A DNA stretch of 64,000 nt. Source: Lucifuga dentata (Eukaryota > Chordata > Actinopteri > Ophidiiformes > Bythitidae). How positions within the stretch are numbered: the stretch's first letter is position 1; every line of letters begins with the position of its first letter. The translations under genes and the position numbers were made by a program. The notes under the pieces are model-generated. The model was not told where the DNA came from and ran no database searches. It was given only the letters and a program-made list of their open reading frames with translations. The stretch covers positions 4,393-68,392 of the forward strand of contig VXCM01005180.1 in NCBI GenBank assembly GCA_014773175.1, given 5' to 3'. This document shows positions 30,984 through 42,238 of this stretch, in pieces.

Positions 30984-31556
30984 CGTGCAGTCAGAGGATA
31001 AGTTAAGCTAATATTGACAGGTCAGTCACTGTTATTTAGGAATAAAGTGGATTTTTAAAGTGATTTTTGAAGAATCTTCTGTTTTGTTTTACAGAAAAGT
31101 TTGATTTTTGCTGTTTAAATGTCTAAAATGTTAATTAATGGCTAAATTGTTTTAAATAATTTGGTTGTAAGATTCTTTTATTTTTTTTAACTTGAAGAAA
31201 AGCGAATCTACACTTTATTATTACAGCAACATGAAGAGACATTACTAACCTAGTTCACTCTTCCTTCCTTCCTTCCTTCTTAATTCTTCTCTTTCATCGA
31301 ACATTTCTGATATTATAGACATGCTAACTTCCTGCTAATCCACACCTTTACTCATAAAATGGTGAGTTAAAATCATGATACTGCTGCTTTTTTTTTTTTT
31401 TTTTNTTTTTTTTTTTTTTTGTTAGTGAATGTTTAATTTTTTTTGCTCTGAAATCTAACGTGATTATTTTCAGTTAAAGACTTGACTTTCAAATCTGGAC
31501 TCATTGATGTCACATTTGGCGACTGAAATCTGATTTATACAATATTCCTGCCTGCA

Positions 31557-31557
<1 letters not shown>

Positions 31558-31591
<34 letters not shown>
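31558..31591 (+). repeat. (TG)n microsatellite in the avpr1a proximal promoter
   Basis: About 16 TG units ending some 30 bp upstream of the TATA-like box. The length is likely to vary between individuals. Confidence 0.9.
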
Positions 31592-31592
<1 letters not shown>

Positions 31593-31620
31593 GGGTGGGC
31601 TGGTCTCAGCATTAGGAGCC

Positions 31621-31628
31621 TTTAAAAG
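31621..31628 (+). promoter_or_regulatory. avpr1a: TATA-like box of avpr1a
   Basis: TTTAAAAG, about 180 bp before the ATG and about 30 bp after a (TG)n tract. By spacing, transcription would start near 31650. Inferred from position only. Confidence 0.45.
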
Positions 31629-31807
31629 CGGCTGGATCAGACTTACTGCGCGTCACGGTTAGTTTTTCGGTTCTCTTCTCTCTCTCTCCGTGCTTCCACG
31701 TGCACGCGTGGACGTGGCTGAGCGCTCCGTGCGTGTTGTGTTAGTTCCAGACTGGCTCCGCGGTGAGTTTTACGCGCAGACACACACCGGTCTCCGCCGT
31801 GCGCACC

Positions 31808-32735
31808 ATGCAGTTCTCCTTTAACTCCACAGGCACAAACTGCCCGGAGGGTTTGAATGTGACCGGTAAGAGCTCCGGTGCTGCCGGGAACTCCAGCGAC
31901 CCGTTTGGCCGGAACGAGGAGGTGGCCAAGATCGAGATCGCCGTCCTGAGCCTCGCGTTTGTGGCCGCCGTGGTCGGTAACGTGAGCGTGCTGGTGGCCA
32001 TGCAGCAGACGCGGCGGAAACCGTCGCGCATGCACCTGTTCATGAAGCACCTGAGCCTGGCGGACCTGGTCGTGGCTTTCTTCCAGGTGTTGCCGCAGCT
32101 CTGCTGGGAGGTCACCTTCCGCTTCTACGGCCCAGACTTCCTGTGCCGCATCGTGAAGCACCTGCAGGTCCTGGGCATGTTCGCGTCCACGTACATGATG
32201 GTGATGATGACCGTGGACCGGTACATCGCGATCTGCCACCCGTTGCAGACGCTGCAGCAGCCCACGAGGCGCGCCTACATCATGATCGCGTCTACGTGGG
32301 CGTGCAGCCTGGTGCTCAGCTCCCCTCAGTGCTTCATCTTCTCCCTCAGCGAGGTCAGACCCGGATCCGCCGTCTACGACTGCTGGGGACACTTCATCCA
32401 GCCGTGGGGTGTCCGCGCCTACATCACCTGGATCACCACCGGGATCTTCATCGTCCCCGTGGCCGCGCTGGTCTTCTGCTACGGCTTCATCTGCCTCAGC
32501 ATCTGGAGGAACCTCAAATACAAGACCCGGAGGAAGAGCGCAGGCACGGGGTCCGAAGCCACCCAGACCCGGATCCTGGGCAGGAACTCGGTCAGCAGTG
32601 TCAGCACCATCTCCCGCGCCAAATTACGCACGGTGAAGATGACGTTCGTGATCGTGGTGGCGTACGTGGTGTGCTGGACTCCGTTCTTCACCGTGCAGAT
32701 GTGGTCGGTGTGGGACCAGACCTTCTCCTGGGACG
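31808..32735 (+). CDS. avpr1a: avpr1a coding exon 1 (TM1-TM6)
   Basis: 928 nt, GC-rich coding block from MQFSFNSTG to QTFSWD, ending phase 1 at donor GTGAGT. The long open frames antisense to it are shadows. Confidence 0.95.
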
Positions 32736-33469
32736 GTGAGTCCTCAAACCAGACTTTAAGACTAAAAAAAAAAAGAGATTATTAAAAGGCTTTTGAGATT
32801 TTACACACATCACATATCTGACTGTAAAAATCAGATTAAAGTTTATTTATAAAGTCACAGAATTCACTTTTTATCATGACGTCACAAAAGAAAAAACACA
32901 GCTTTGTCCTGAAGGAGCCAGCTTTCAACGTTCAAAATAACAAGTCTGTAAAACCTTTAGACATTAAAGGAGCATACCGGTGGTTTTGCATGTTTAGGCC
33001 TAATATATACAACCTGCACACAAGTACTTAGTTCTTTTCTTCTCTTGCCATGTTCAGATTTAAGTTTATTCATCCATAAAATGGAAATTACATTTCTGTC
33101 TTTCCTCACCATTTGGGAAAAAAAAGCTGCCACAGAAGACAAAGACCAATAAGTCGCATTAAAAAACTAATGATTCTGTTTGCTGCAGACTCGGAGAACA
33201 CGGTGGTGACTCTCGCCGCGCTGCTGGCGAGTCTGAACAGCTGCTGTAATCCGTGGATCTACATGATCTTCAGCGGTCACCTGATGTCCAACTCCTCCCG
33301 CAGCCTGCCCTGCTGCCGCCTGACTCGCACCTTCAGCCCGCAGGATTCCGACAGCAGCATCCGCCGCACCACGCTGCTGTCCCGCCTCCACGGAGCCCGC
33401 CTCTCAGAGCCCTTCAGAGACCTGAACCCCGCCCCCGGGACCGGCCAGGCCGTCCCCTCAGTGTCCTGA
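31808..33469 (+). CDS. avpr1a: V1a-type vasotocin/vasopressin receptor (two exons)
   Basis: Seven-helix, Gq-coupled receptor for vasotocin/vasopressin at the plasma membrane. Exon 1 (31808-32735) and exon 2 (33189-33469) join as GACG/ACTCG to give 402 codons; the intron falls between TM6 and TM7, the conserved place in this family. Visible: N-glycosylation sites near residues 6, 17 and 28; TM1 about 42-66; disulphide Cys113-Cys192; DRY 137-139; ICPHL-type turn [21 protein letters not shown] 289-294 in TM6; MWSVWD; NPWIY 330-334; Cys351-Cys352 likely palmitoylated. The third loop is basic and short. ATG at 31808 (context caccATGc) is preferred to the in-frame GTG at 31763. A TATA-like box lies about 180 bp upstream. 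MWSVWD and VKHLQV favour V1a over V1b, OXTR and V2. An N-joined 62-bp duplication follows the stop. Confidence 0.95.
32968..33118 (+). mobile_element. TTAA MITE left-end fragment in the avpr1a intron
   Basis: TTAA at 32964-32967, then aggagcataccggtggtttt; the right end is lost. Confidence 0.7.
33189..33469 (+). CDS. avpr1a: avpr1a coding exon 2 (TM7 and C-tail)
   Basis: 281 nt from acceptor CTGCAG to TGA. It encodes [30 protein letters not shown] and a Ser/Arg-rich tail with RRTTLLSRL, ending GQAVPSVS. The intron before it carries a fragment of the TTAA MITE (32968-33118). Confidence 0.94.
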
Positions 33470-35409
33470 TGTCCTGAACATCTGCTGANCCCCGCCCCCG
33501 GGACCGGCCAGGCCGTCCCCTCAGTGTCCTGATGTCCTGAACATCTGCTGAGCCGCTGTGTGAGGAGATGAGGAACTTCTACAGGTTCCTGTGGAGTTTT
33601 GACCACTGGGGGCGCTGTGGAGCAAAAGTTTAATGATGTTTGTGTCTCCTGCTCTACCTGCACGGAGCTCACCTGATGCACATTTCTGCTGCCTGCAGAG
33701 GGCGCTAATGCTACCCTGTTAAATTATGTAGACGTAACGTAAGCGAATGAACAAAACGCTCACAAAATGTAATCCGTTCCGAAGATTTATCAGACGTTAG
33801 CAGACATTAACTAACGTACAGTAAAAGTCTGTATGAGCTTATTTTTATTACAGGTGACTGGTACCAGCGCTTTACCTGCAGACCAAAAACACAAAGACTC
33901 AACTTGAAGGAAGGACAAACAGCAGGTTCATGCAGTTCCACTTCCTGACAGACATGCCCTACAGACACGCCCCTTTACTGGAAGTCTGTTTCTGATTGGA
34001 CAGATCTGCTACAGCTGATCTGGTATGACATCATCATCATAACATCAGTTTAATCAAACACAAACAGACAAATAACAGAAAGAACTCAGGCGTGGCGTTA
34101 CTCATCCTGTAACCTTCCTTCCTTCCTTTTTTCCTTCCTTCCTCAGCTCCTCTGTCCTCACAGCTTTTCCTTCTGTCTTCAGTCAGAAAGACGTGAAACA
34201 TGATTAAGATCAGAACTGAACCAAATGTAGTTTCAAATATCAATCTGAAAACAGGTTTTGATGATTTTTAGGCTGTAAGGAGAAAACTGTCATCAGAGGA
34301 CTTTGCTGCCATTCCATCAGAAAACCTGACCTTTGACACCAAAACGTGCAATGGATCAGTTTTCACCTTGGAATTCTCAGTGAGAAACGGCATTAATCTG
34401 CTATAAACACGTCTGACATCACAACAATATGGCGGCACATGAACGGAACAGACTTCTCTGCATCATTTTGTGTTTTTTTTTTTTTTTTTTNTTTTTTTTT
34501 TTTTTTTTGTAGTTTCTGACATTGCACAGCCGTTAAACGGTATTTTTATGAGTAAAGGTTATTTCTCTTTGCTGATTAAGCAGAAATAATTCTTGAAGAT
34601 CTTTATAACATCCACAGATTTCATGCAGATATGAACTCCATGTTTTTCCAGCATATTTAGATCAGAACTCAGGAAAATGGACGAGGAGGTTTTAAAGTTC
34701 TGAGTACAATGGATGGCAGCATCATTCAGGTTGGAAAGTTTGGGGTCAGAGGTCAAAACAGTCAAATCGTTTAGTCCTTATTTTGAATGTTTAAAGTGAA
34801 ATAACTTCATTTTTTAAAACCTAAAAGCTTTAAGTGCTCAATAACAGACAAAAGGCTGAATGAAATGAAGATTTCTGGAGGAAAAAGTGTTTTATTTCCA
34901 AACCCAGCCGAGTTTCTCAGAGCCTTTACTGCGTCTATGAAGGATCCAGATCCTGATCCTGATCTGAGCTGTGGATCAGTCTGAAGCTGGAACAGGATTT
35001 TGAAGTGGCTGTTTGAGTAGAATGATTGTGATCTTCATGCTGTGACACGCGGCGGCTCAGACACGTTTTACAGAATTCAGAGGAACGAACGAGTCTTCAT
35101 GTGAACAAAAACACGCCTTACATGTCATCGCTTCTATGATGACATACTTTCATTTATCTATGAACAGTTTTGCCTCTAATATGGACAACGGCCAGAGACA
35201 GGAACTGTGAGGAGACAAAGTTCCTCGGCTGGAATCAGACCATCAGAAACCATGACAACAGTTTTCAGCCAATCGGTGTGTGTGCTGCGGTCGGCTGGTT
35301 TGAGCTGTGGTTAGCTCATTAAACTTCAGATTATCAGATTATAACTCGTTAAGGTATGGCGACTTTCATCCATATCAAAGACAGAAGAGCAGTGAAGCAT
35401 CACACTTAA

Positions 35410-35460
35410 AGGACTATACCAGTGGTTTTGCATGTTTCAGCCCAATAAAACCCATTACAT
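35410..35460 (+). mobile_element. TTAA MITE left-end stub
   Basis: TTAA at 35406-35409, aggactataccagtggtttt, gcatgtttcagcccaataaa; no right end. Confidence 0.6.
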
Positions 35461-36587
35461 GTTATGAAGAATTAAAATGAAGGTGCGGTAAATAAAAAAC
35501 ACGGATCCTTTTAACCCTTTAACTGCTGTAAACATGTTTGATTCTGATCATGATGTAAATGTTCACACTGTTCCCGTGTTACTGCACATGTAAAGAAAGA
35601 TAAATGTAAATCCTCATGTCCATGTGTTTACTGCACGTTAAGTTTTAGATGATGAAGCACAGCAGCAATTTTCACGTGAAATACATGATCAAAAATAGAT
35701 TTAGGATCAATAAATTAGATTGTTTTCCCTATAGGCTCAGAGTGGAGGCCATTATCTAACCGATGTTTCATTATGGAGAAACGGGAGGAGCTGAAGTGAA
35801 TCTGAGGAGGAGGAGGAGGAGGAGGAGGAGGTNGAAACGGGAGGAGCTGAAGTGAATCTGAGGAGGAGGAGGAGGAGGAGGAGGAGGTGAAGAAGACAGA
35901 TAATTTCCTGTTTTGGTTGACTTGATGACTTTAAAAATTTCACCAGAACCTCCAAAACCAGGAGGAGCTTTGAAATATCAGTGGAAACTTTTTATTGAAG
36001 TAAAAAGAAATGATTTTTTTTTATACAGTTGCACAATAAAGAAAAATCAAAGAAAGCAACAGAAAAAGTTAAAAAGTCACATAAATGTATTACTAAGTAA
36101 AAACAGCACAAAATGACACGATGTGTAGAAGAGACAAAAAAAAAAAAAAAAAAAACCCATAAAGGCTGATTAAGTGGCTTCAGAAATTAAAAAAAATAAA
36201 TCAAAAGATATTTAAGAAGCTAAAGTAGATGGTTAAGATATTAAATGGGGATAAATTCATATCAGCAAATGACTGATTCAAAAAAAAACTTTTAACTGCT
36301 TTTTAAATGTATTAAAATTAGTACAAGTTTTACAAAAATGGGATCTCTAAATCAAATAGAAAAACCTAAAAAATGTAAAATTCTGAATTGATCAGATTGT
36401 TTAGTTTGAGCTGTGAGCAGCAGGAAGAGGAAGTGCATTTTTGTGTGCATTCTTTCAGACAGGAAGTGCAGCTGAATGGTTTTATGGCGTTTGGGTGGAG
36501 CTCGTCCTGTCATCAGGACTTAAGTGCTGCTATCGTTCTACACATCAGTCTGACTCTGTGGGTTTACGTTCAGACTCTTTACGTTCT

Positions 36588-36588
<1 letters not shown>

Positions 36589-36628
<40 letters not shown>
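36589..36628 (+). repeat. (AC)n microsatellite at a duplication breakpoint
   Basis: About 20 units, 15 bp left of where similarity to the thioesterase 3' end begins. Confidence 0.88.
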
Positions 36629-36630
<2 letters not shown>

Positions 36631-36642
36631 ATTCTTCCAATT

Positions 36643-36987
36643 AGTTCAAACATCAAACATCATCCCAAACCCTATTTTACACGTAGTTATCAGCCAAGAG
36701 TTTATTATACTGAGGTCACAAGTTACTTACATCATTATGTTAGGAAAATTACCTGTTGTTATTTTTATAACATATTATTAAGAAACAGCCCATCATTCTT
36801 TAGAGCTGGTGAAGAAGAGAGGGAGAGGTGTGCATCAAGGAAAGGAAAGAAATGAAGGAAAACAGGAGAGAGGGAACAAGTAGGAAGAAAAGAAGAAAAG
36901 AAAACCTGTGACAACTTTCTATTTCTACTTTGGGGAATTTTCATGTTTTCAGAACAGTTGAAGATATAAAGAAAGTAAAGAAAATTA
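36643..36987 (+). pseudogene. Second copy of the thioesterase 3' end
   Basis: Closely similar, with small indels, to 40374-40725: the last roughly 38 coding bases, the tacacgtag stop region and the 3' flank (aggaaaattacctgttgt, gggagaggtgtgcatcaagg, ctttctatttct.ctttgggg). All upstream coding sequence is missing; an (AC)n tract (36589-36628) stands at the breakpoint. A remnant of a tandem duplication of this locus. Confidence 0.8.
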
Positions 36988-37606
36988 AGGTAGAATAGAA
37001 CAGATTAGAATATCTAATAAAGAAATATTAGAATATACAATACGATATACCAAAAGTCATAGCACACACGTCAGGATTTTGTATGAATGTACTGAAGTTG
37101 GAATGGCGTCTCTAAACTGAAGCGTGGGAAGTTTAGGCGCCAAAAAATTAACCAGAACCAGAAAATAGAAGAAGAAAGCGAGTGCCTGTGGGCGCTCAGA
37201 CAATAAAAGCCAGAAGAAACCCTGTGCCTGTCTGAAGGCAATCACAGGCAATAATAAGTTACAGGATGTGTGTCTGAGGCAGCAACACATGATGACTAGT
37301 TTTTCTTGTTAGCTTTGCGTGACGTTAAAGCTCAGAGGAAAGTCTGAGGATATTTAGCTGCTTTCATCAACTTTTAGCCGCATTTTTTCAGCATTAACAA
37401 CCTTTGACCTTGTGTTGCGTTTGGGGCAGTTTGATGCCTGATAATGAGTCTGAGGAGATTATTTAGCTTTAGCTCTGCTGCACAAATACCTGCTCATACC
37501 TGCACCAGGTAAGCCTCAGCGTTAGCTTAAACTTTGGCTAACTTTGTTTTGAATAAGAATCTGCAGAATGAGACGCATGTTGCTGATCCTAGTCACTGTA
37601 TAACTA

Positions 37607-38336
37607 TGGAATACCCATCATGCCAAAATTAAAAATAACTGTATCATGTTTGTTTATTGTTCCTACGAGAAACTTCCAATCAGCTTTGGTGCCACTTGGC
37701 TTCAGGTGTTTCCTGGCGCGCGCTTCACTTGTACGTCACAGAATGACGAAACAACCTGATTGGGCCAATTATGATTCTGTAACTGACAAAATACCAGAGA
37801 TTTAATACAAGAGAAATTAGCGAACGGGAGCACGGCGGGAGAGGGGGAAACACGGGAGAAACCCGGGAAAACGGGAGTGTTGACAGGTATGTCACCGTTA
37901 GCTTGTAGTGCAAGAAGCAACTCTGAAGACCGTAAAATTACGTTCTTCTTCCGGTTCACTGAACTGTCAGCCAATAAGACCTGCGAACGAATTAATTGTT
38001 TTTCTCTTTGAGCCCTCCCGGTCTCCGTAGAATAACTAAATAAATGTGAAAATATAAAGACAAATTAAAAAATACATAAATGAATAATTATGAACATTTT
38101 TATTTACTTTCACATTTAGTTCTGTATATTTATTTATTCATTTATTTCTGTTATATTTTTATATATATTTATTCATTTTTCCCATTTAAATTTCTATATT
38201 TATTTCCTTATTTTTTTTTTTTAAATTCTATTTATTTATTTTTATATTGATGTATTTATATCCTCTTTATATTTCCACATTTATTTATTTATTCTTTATT
38301 TGTTTATTTTTTAATTTTGGCACAGTGGGTATTCCA
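37607..38336 (+). mobile_element. TIR element, about 730 bp
   Basis: The left end tggaatacccatcatgcc+aaaattaaaaa and the inverse of the right end agree at 26 of 29 positions. The interior is AT-rich with (ttta)n-like stretches and no coding frame. No clear target duplication. Confidence 0.65.
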
Positions 38337-38562
38337 AATAAAACAAGTGGCTTTGTGAATAAAGTGTGTCAGGATTATTATAATTAATCTTCTGATATAT
38401 AGCAGTTACATTTTTCACATTTAAAAAAGTTTTAATAATCATCTGTCATAATATGTAGAAATAAGTCAACAAAACAAAAGAATAAAAAATTCAGATAATG
38501 AGCTGTAAGTCCTGACACCGAGGATAAACACTTATTATATCTGGAATATTTGTCAAAAATAA

Positions 38563-38617
38563 TTCTTCTTCTTCTTCTTCTTCTTCTTCTTCTTCTTCTT
38601 CTTCTTCTTCTTCTTCT
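38563..38617 (+). repeat. (TTC)n microsatellite
   Basis: About 18 uninterrupted TTC units; gives poly-Leu and poly-Arg artefact frames. Confidence 0.93.
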
Positions 38618-39242
38618 AATTTTCAGTGACGCACAAGAAAAAAAAGTCAAATATATAATTATGCTGTATAATTATTCCATCGGCAAGTTTCTGACTGGTG
38701 AAAAATTCGATAACGATGCATTCATGTGCAACTGTAAAAGTTGGAAAAATAAAGCTCCTAATCAAAAGCTAGTTTATGAATGCAGCAGAGTTACAGCATC
38801 ACAAAAAAATTCTCATTCAGTGAAAAACACTGAAATATATAATAATAAACTGATATATTCTGGTTGAATAATATAAGCAGCCAATCAGACGCGTCAGCTC
38901 AGCCTCCATCTTTAAAGTCTGTGTCACTTTAAAGTCATGCCGGACGTGTTTTCAGGCTTTTGTTCCGTCTTTTCTTTCATGCGTCCGGTGTGTTTTGTCT
39001 TAAACTGAAGGCATTTCTGTGATGTCAGCTGATTAGGCGTTGCCTAGCAACAGTAGGAAGGCCTGGAGGCGTCATGGTGATGATGCTGCAGTTCTACTTC
39101 CACAAAGTCCGAGTTCTGATGTTTCACACCTTCTAGCCAATCAGAATAGAGTATTTCCTGTGGGTGTGGTTTGTTTGTTTCTGTTCTGTTTCATTTCGAC
39201 TCCTATTGGCTGAAACACGAAGCTTGTTTGACGCTCTGCTAG

Positions 39243-39323
39243 GTGGGGAAGATAAAATGTCCTTTGCTGCTGGTCAACGGCGACAATGATCAGAACTGGG
39301 CTACAGTGGAGTCAGCTGAGGAT
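39243..39323 (+). pseudogene. BAAT_C fragment exon a
   Basis: 27 codons between CTGCTAG and GTGAGT: VGKIKCPLLLVNGDNDQNWA then TVESAED. This is the strand and loop carrying the family's Asp-rich G.DDQNW motif. Confidence 0.82.
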
Positions 39324-39476
39324 GTGAGTACACGCACACGCACACGCACACGCACACGCCTGACTATGAGAGGCTCCAGACGAGAGCAGCAGCCATCAAT
39401 AACCTGCAGAAAAACTTTCCAACTTCCTGCATCATTTGCTGCTTGCAGACATTTTCTGAGTGCCTGCAGTTCTTAA

Positions 39477-39759
39477 AGGACCATACTGGTGATTTTGCAT
39501 ATTTGAGCCCAATAAATATAATCCACACACACATATTTTAGATTATAATCCCAGGAGAAGACGGCGACTTCTGAGTAGCTCTGCTGGATCAGATAAACAG
39601 ATCATTTATTCGGCGTTGCGTTCGTGTGAAGGATTATTAATCTCCGCACGTTTCACGTTTCTACAAGGAGAGTTTTATAGTGAACCGGGATGAATGATGG
39701 CAGACTGGAAGGTAGGAAAAACAACTCTAATATTTGCTGCTCCAGCAGTATGTTTTGGC
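39477..39759 (+). mobile_element. TTAA MITE fragment in the thioesterase fragment intron
   Basis: TTAA at 39473-39476, aggaccatactggtgatttt, internal gaaggtaggaaaaac and the truncated 3' part gcagtatgttttggc. Confidence 0.7.
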
Positions 39760-39792
39760 ACATGGATCTGATCTGTGACCTTTGACCCTCAG

Positions 39793-39929
39793 ATTAACCA
39801 GATGATGCATGCGGCTGGAAACGAGCACCTGCTGACCACGCTGACGTACCCGGGCGCCGGACATCTGATCGAGCCGCCGTATTTCCCGCACATCAGAGCC
39901 AGCAACTTCAAACTGCACGGCGAAAAAAG
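39793..39929 (+). pseudogene. BAAT_C fragment exon b (catalytic His)
   Basis: 137 nt from acceptor CCTCAG to donor GTCAGT. It contains HLLTTLTYPGAGHLIEPPYF; the His of GAGH is the expected catalytic base. It leaves two bases over, whereas exon c needs one. Confidence 0.82.
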
Positions 39930-40265
39930 GTCAGTGACATCACGCCGCCGGCCAGGTGACTTTCAGAAAGACTCTGTGTTTTTTTAATAATGCAGGAAGT
40001 CACGCAGCTGAAGTCAAAGCTGTGACGTCATGCAGCCTCAGTTTAAGGCTGATTCATGAGAATTTAGACGCATCAAATCAGAATTCCCAGACAAAATTTC
40101 CGACGCTGAGAATCCCGCTAGTTATTCTGGCAGAGACGTACATTTTCTTCTGTCGAATCAGTTATTATCATATTATTTGACTATTATTATTTCATTAAAT
40201 TAACATGAATTAATTTATGCCATTATTATATGACATTATAAGTAATTCTGTGTTCCATGTTTCAG

Positions 40266-40411
40266 TGGTTCTGCTGTGGGGAGGAAAAACCAAACCGCAC
40301 TCAGACGCTCAGGAAGACGCCTGGAGGAAGATTCTGGCGTTTCTGCAGCAGCATCTGAACTGGAGTTCACCTAAACATCAATCATCATCCCTAACCCCAG
40401 TTTACACGTAG
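40266..40411 (+). pseudogene. BAAT_C fragment exon c and stop
   Basis: 146 nt after TTTCAG: VLLWGGKTKPHSDAQEDAWR then KILAFLQQHLNW, a low-complexity Ser/His stretch and TAG. No peroxisomal SKL-type C-terminus. Confidence 0.8.
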
Positions 40412-42238
40412 TTATTGTTATAGAAGCCAAGAATTTATTATATTGAGGTCACAGGTGACTTACGTCATTGTTTTAGGAAAATTACCTGTTGTGTGTTTTT
40501 ATGACGCATTATTTACCTCTTTTTCTTTTAAACAGCTCATGTGTTCGTAGTTTAGAGCTGAGAGGGAGAGGTGTGCATCAAGGAGGAAAGGAAAGAAATG
40601 AGGAAGGGAAAACAGGAGAGAGCGAACAAATAGGAAGAAAAGAAGGAAAGACCTGACAACTTTCTATTTCTAGTTTGGGGAATTTTCATGAACAGTTGAA
40701 GATATAAAGTAAGTAAAGAAAAAAAAGACAGAATGAAGGAAAGAGGGAAAGGATGGAAAAGGAGGACAAAAAGACAGAAAATAGAGAATTTTATATTATT
40801 AATATTTCAGTTGTTTTAAACAGCAGGTTTAAATCATTTTATCTGAAACACTGCAGCGCCCTCTCGTGGCTACAACTGACATGAACTTTTCTGTCCAACT
40901 ACGCAAATGCAAAAGATTAAATCATCTTTTTGCACTGATTCTCGTTGATCCCAGCATTTCCTTTTATTATAAGTCTAACTAAATTATCCACAGACAGTTG
41001 GTATTTATGAACTACAAGCTACATCATGAATGTCAGGATAAAATAAATCGAACATAACTGAACAAGCTCGTGTAGTGTCATTAAATTATGAAAGAAAAGA
41101 AAAAGTGAATTTAAAAAAGATTTCTACAGTTAAATAAATATTGCTTTTTGTTATCCCAGTACTATTATTATAATATTGTGACAGAAACTGTCACATTATT
41201 TGTTTTGTTTTTGAAAGCATTTTTCCATTTTTTAATACCTCGTTTGTGTTTTTCCCAATGTCATTGAATGCACCCTAAGGAGGACGCATATGTGACGTCA
41301 TGTGTATAACAGAAGTGTATAGTAAGACTACAGTAAGTGTATAGTAAGACTATAGTAAGTGTATAAAAGACGATAGTAAGTGTAGTAAGACTATAGTAAG
41401 TGTATAGTAAGACTATAGTAAGTGTATAGTAAGACTATAGTAAGTGTATAAAAGACTATAGTAAGTGTATAGTAAGACTATAGTAAGTGTATAAAAGACT
41501 ATAGTAAGTGTATAGTAAGACTACAGTAAGTGTAAAATAAGACTATAGTATGTGTAGTATTTTAGTAGAAGTACAGTATGATTGTAAATTTAAGATCCAT
41601 TAAATAAAACTTCAACTTCTTACTTCATCTTCAATGCAACTTTTCATGTCGTTTTAAAGAAGCTAAGGCAAACAAAGAATTTTTTAGGAAATATGTATTT
41701 TTTGATTTTACCACCAATTTTGTATAAAAAAATAAAACAGAGACTAAAATATTATAACTGATATTGCATGAAAATACAGAAAAACTTCTGATAATTCCTG
41801 ATATGAACAAAGGCTTTGGTTGCTGTATTTGAGTGTACAGATAACATAAAACAACTTTATGCACCAGAAAATGACAAAACGAACGTGGCTGAAGAGACGA
41901 CATGAAAACAGATCAGTTCTACAAACACAGCAGAATCCTTCAGATAACGGCAGGAAGAAGAAAAACTCAAAAAAAAACCAAAAAAAAAAAACCAAACCAA
42001 ATCACAAAATGCTGTAATAATCAAATAAAAATGCATAAAGAGGAACATTAACACTAAAATTCCTGCTTTTGCAGTTCATGCATTACATTTTGGAGAAGTT
42101 CAATAAATACAAACATGGAGGAAATGGCTGAACTTTTGATTGATAAAAAATACTGTAATACCAGAAGTTTCTTATGTTTGACTGAAAAAGTGGATGATGT
42201 TTTGGGATCATACAGCAGGTCAGGGTTCTGTATCTCCA
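40412..42238. other. Interval between the thioesterase fragment and ppfibp1
   Basis: 3' flank of the fragment (an AATAAA-like word near 41042), a 22-bp minisatellite and the ppfibp1 3' UTR side. The genes converge here. No other coding sequence seen. Confidence 0.65.
41314..41560 (+). repeat. 22-bp minisatellite, about 11 units
   Basis: Units agtgtatagtaagactat+agta with a shorter variant agtgtataaaagactatagt. Confidence 0.92.

Larger units (their letters stand above)
18000..31557. other. Intergenic region between srgap1 and avpr1a
   Basis: Apart from the repeats and elements listed separately, no exon-like sequence with splice sites was found. It holds (TTCC)n/(CTTT)n pyrimidine tracts (29285-29590, 30480-30740), an ATA-rich block (29700-29870), degenerate aacctgtaaaactg and ctatgctacgtac short repeats (22360-22830) and many (TG)n tracts. 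Confidence 0.7.
33470..39242. other. Intergenic region after avpr1a
   Basis: The avpr1a 3' flank, poly-T and poly-A joints (34491, 36136), a GAG-rich N-joined duplicate (35833), the thioesterase 3' remnant and a TIR element. No N-terminal thioesterase exon was found. Confidence 0.65.
39243..40411 (+). pseudogene. Acyl-CoA thioesterase/BAAT-family 3' fragment
   Basis: Three exons (39243-39323, 39793-39929, 40266-40411) encode the C-terminal part of the BAAT_C hydrolase domain: CPLLLVNGDNDQNW, then YPGAGHLIEPPYFPHIRAS, then LLWGGKTKPHSDAQEDAW and a helix ending at TAG. Family members hydrolyse acyl-CoA or conjugate bile acids using a Ser-Asp-His triad. Here the Asp region and the His of GAGH are present, but the nucleophile-Ser exon and the whole N-terminal domain are not found upstream. 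The second and third exons join out of frame by one base, at a run of six A (39923-39928); one A fewer would restore the frame, so this is either a real frameshift or a homopolymer error. A MITE fragment sits in the first intron. The missing 5' half and frame break make a decayed copy more likely than an active gene. Confidence 0.8.

Noticed and set aside
31763..31807. Upstream GTG start adding 15 residues to avpr1a
   Set aside because: Vertebrate genes use ATG; the extension MSFTRRH-type peptide is not part of the receptor family, and the ATG at 31808 fits.
31643..32392. 249-codon open frame antisense to avpr1a
   Set aside because: Shadow of the GC-rich receptor exon; no homology, and the sense frame is a clear GPCR.
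33427..33551. Apparent tandem repeat of the avpr1a stop region
   Set aside because: Two copies of 62 bp around a single N (33489); an assembly overlap, not a second gene end.
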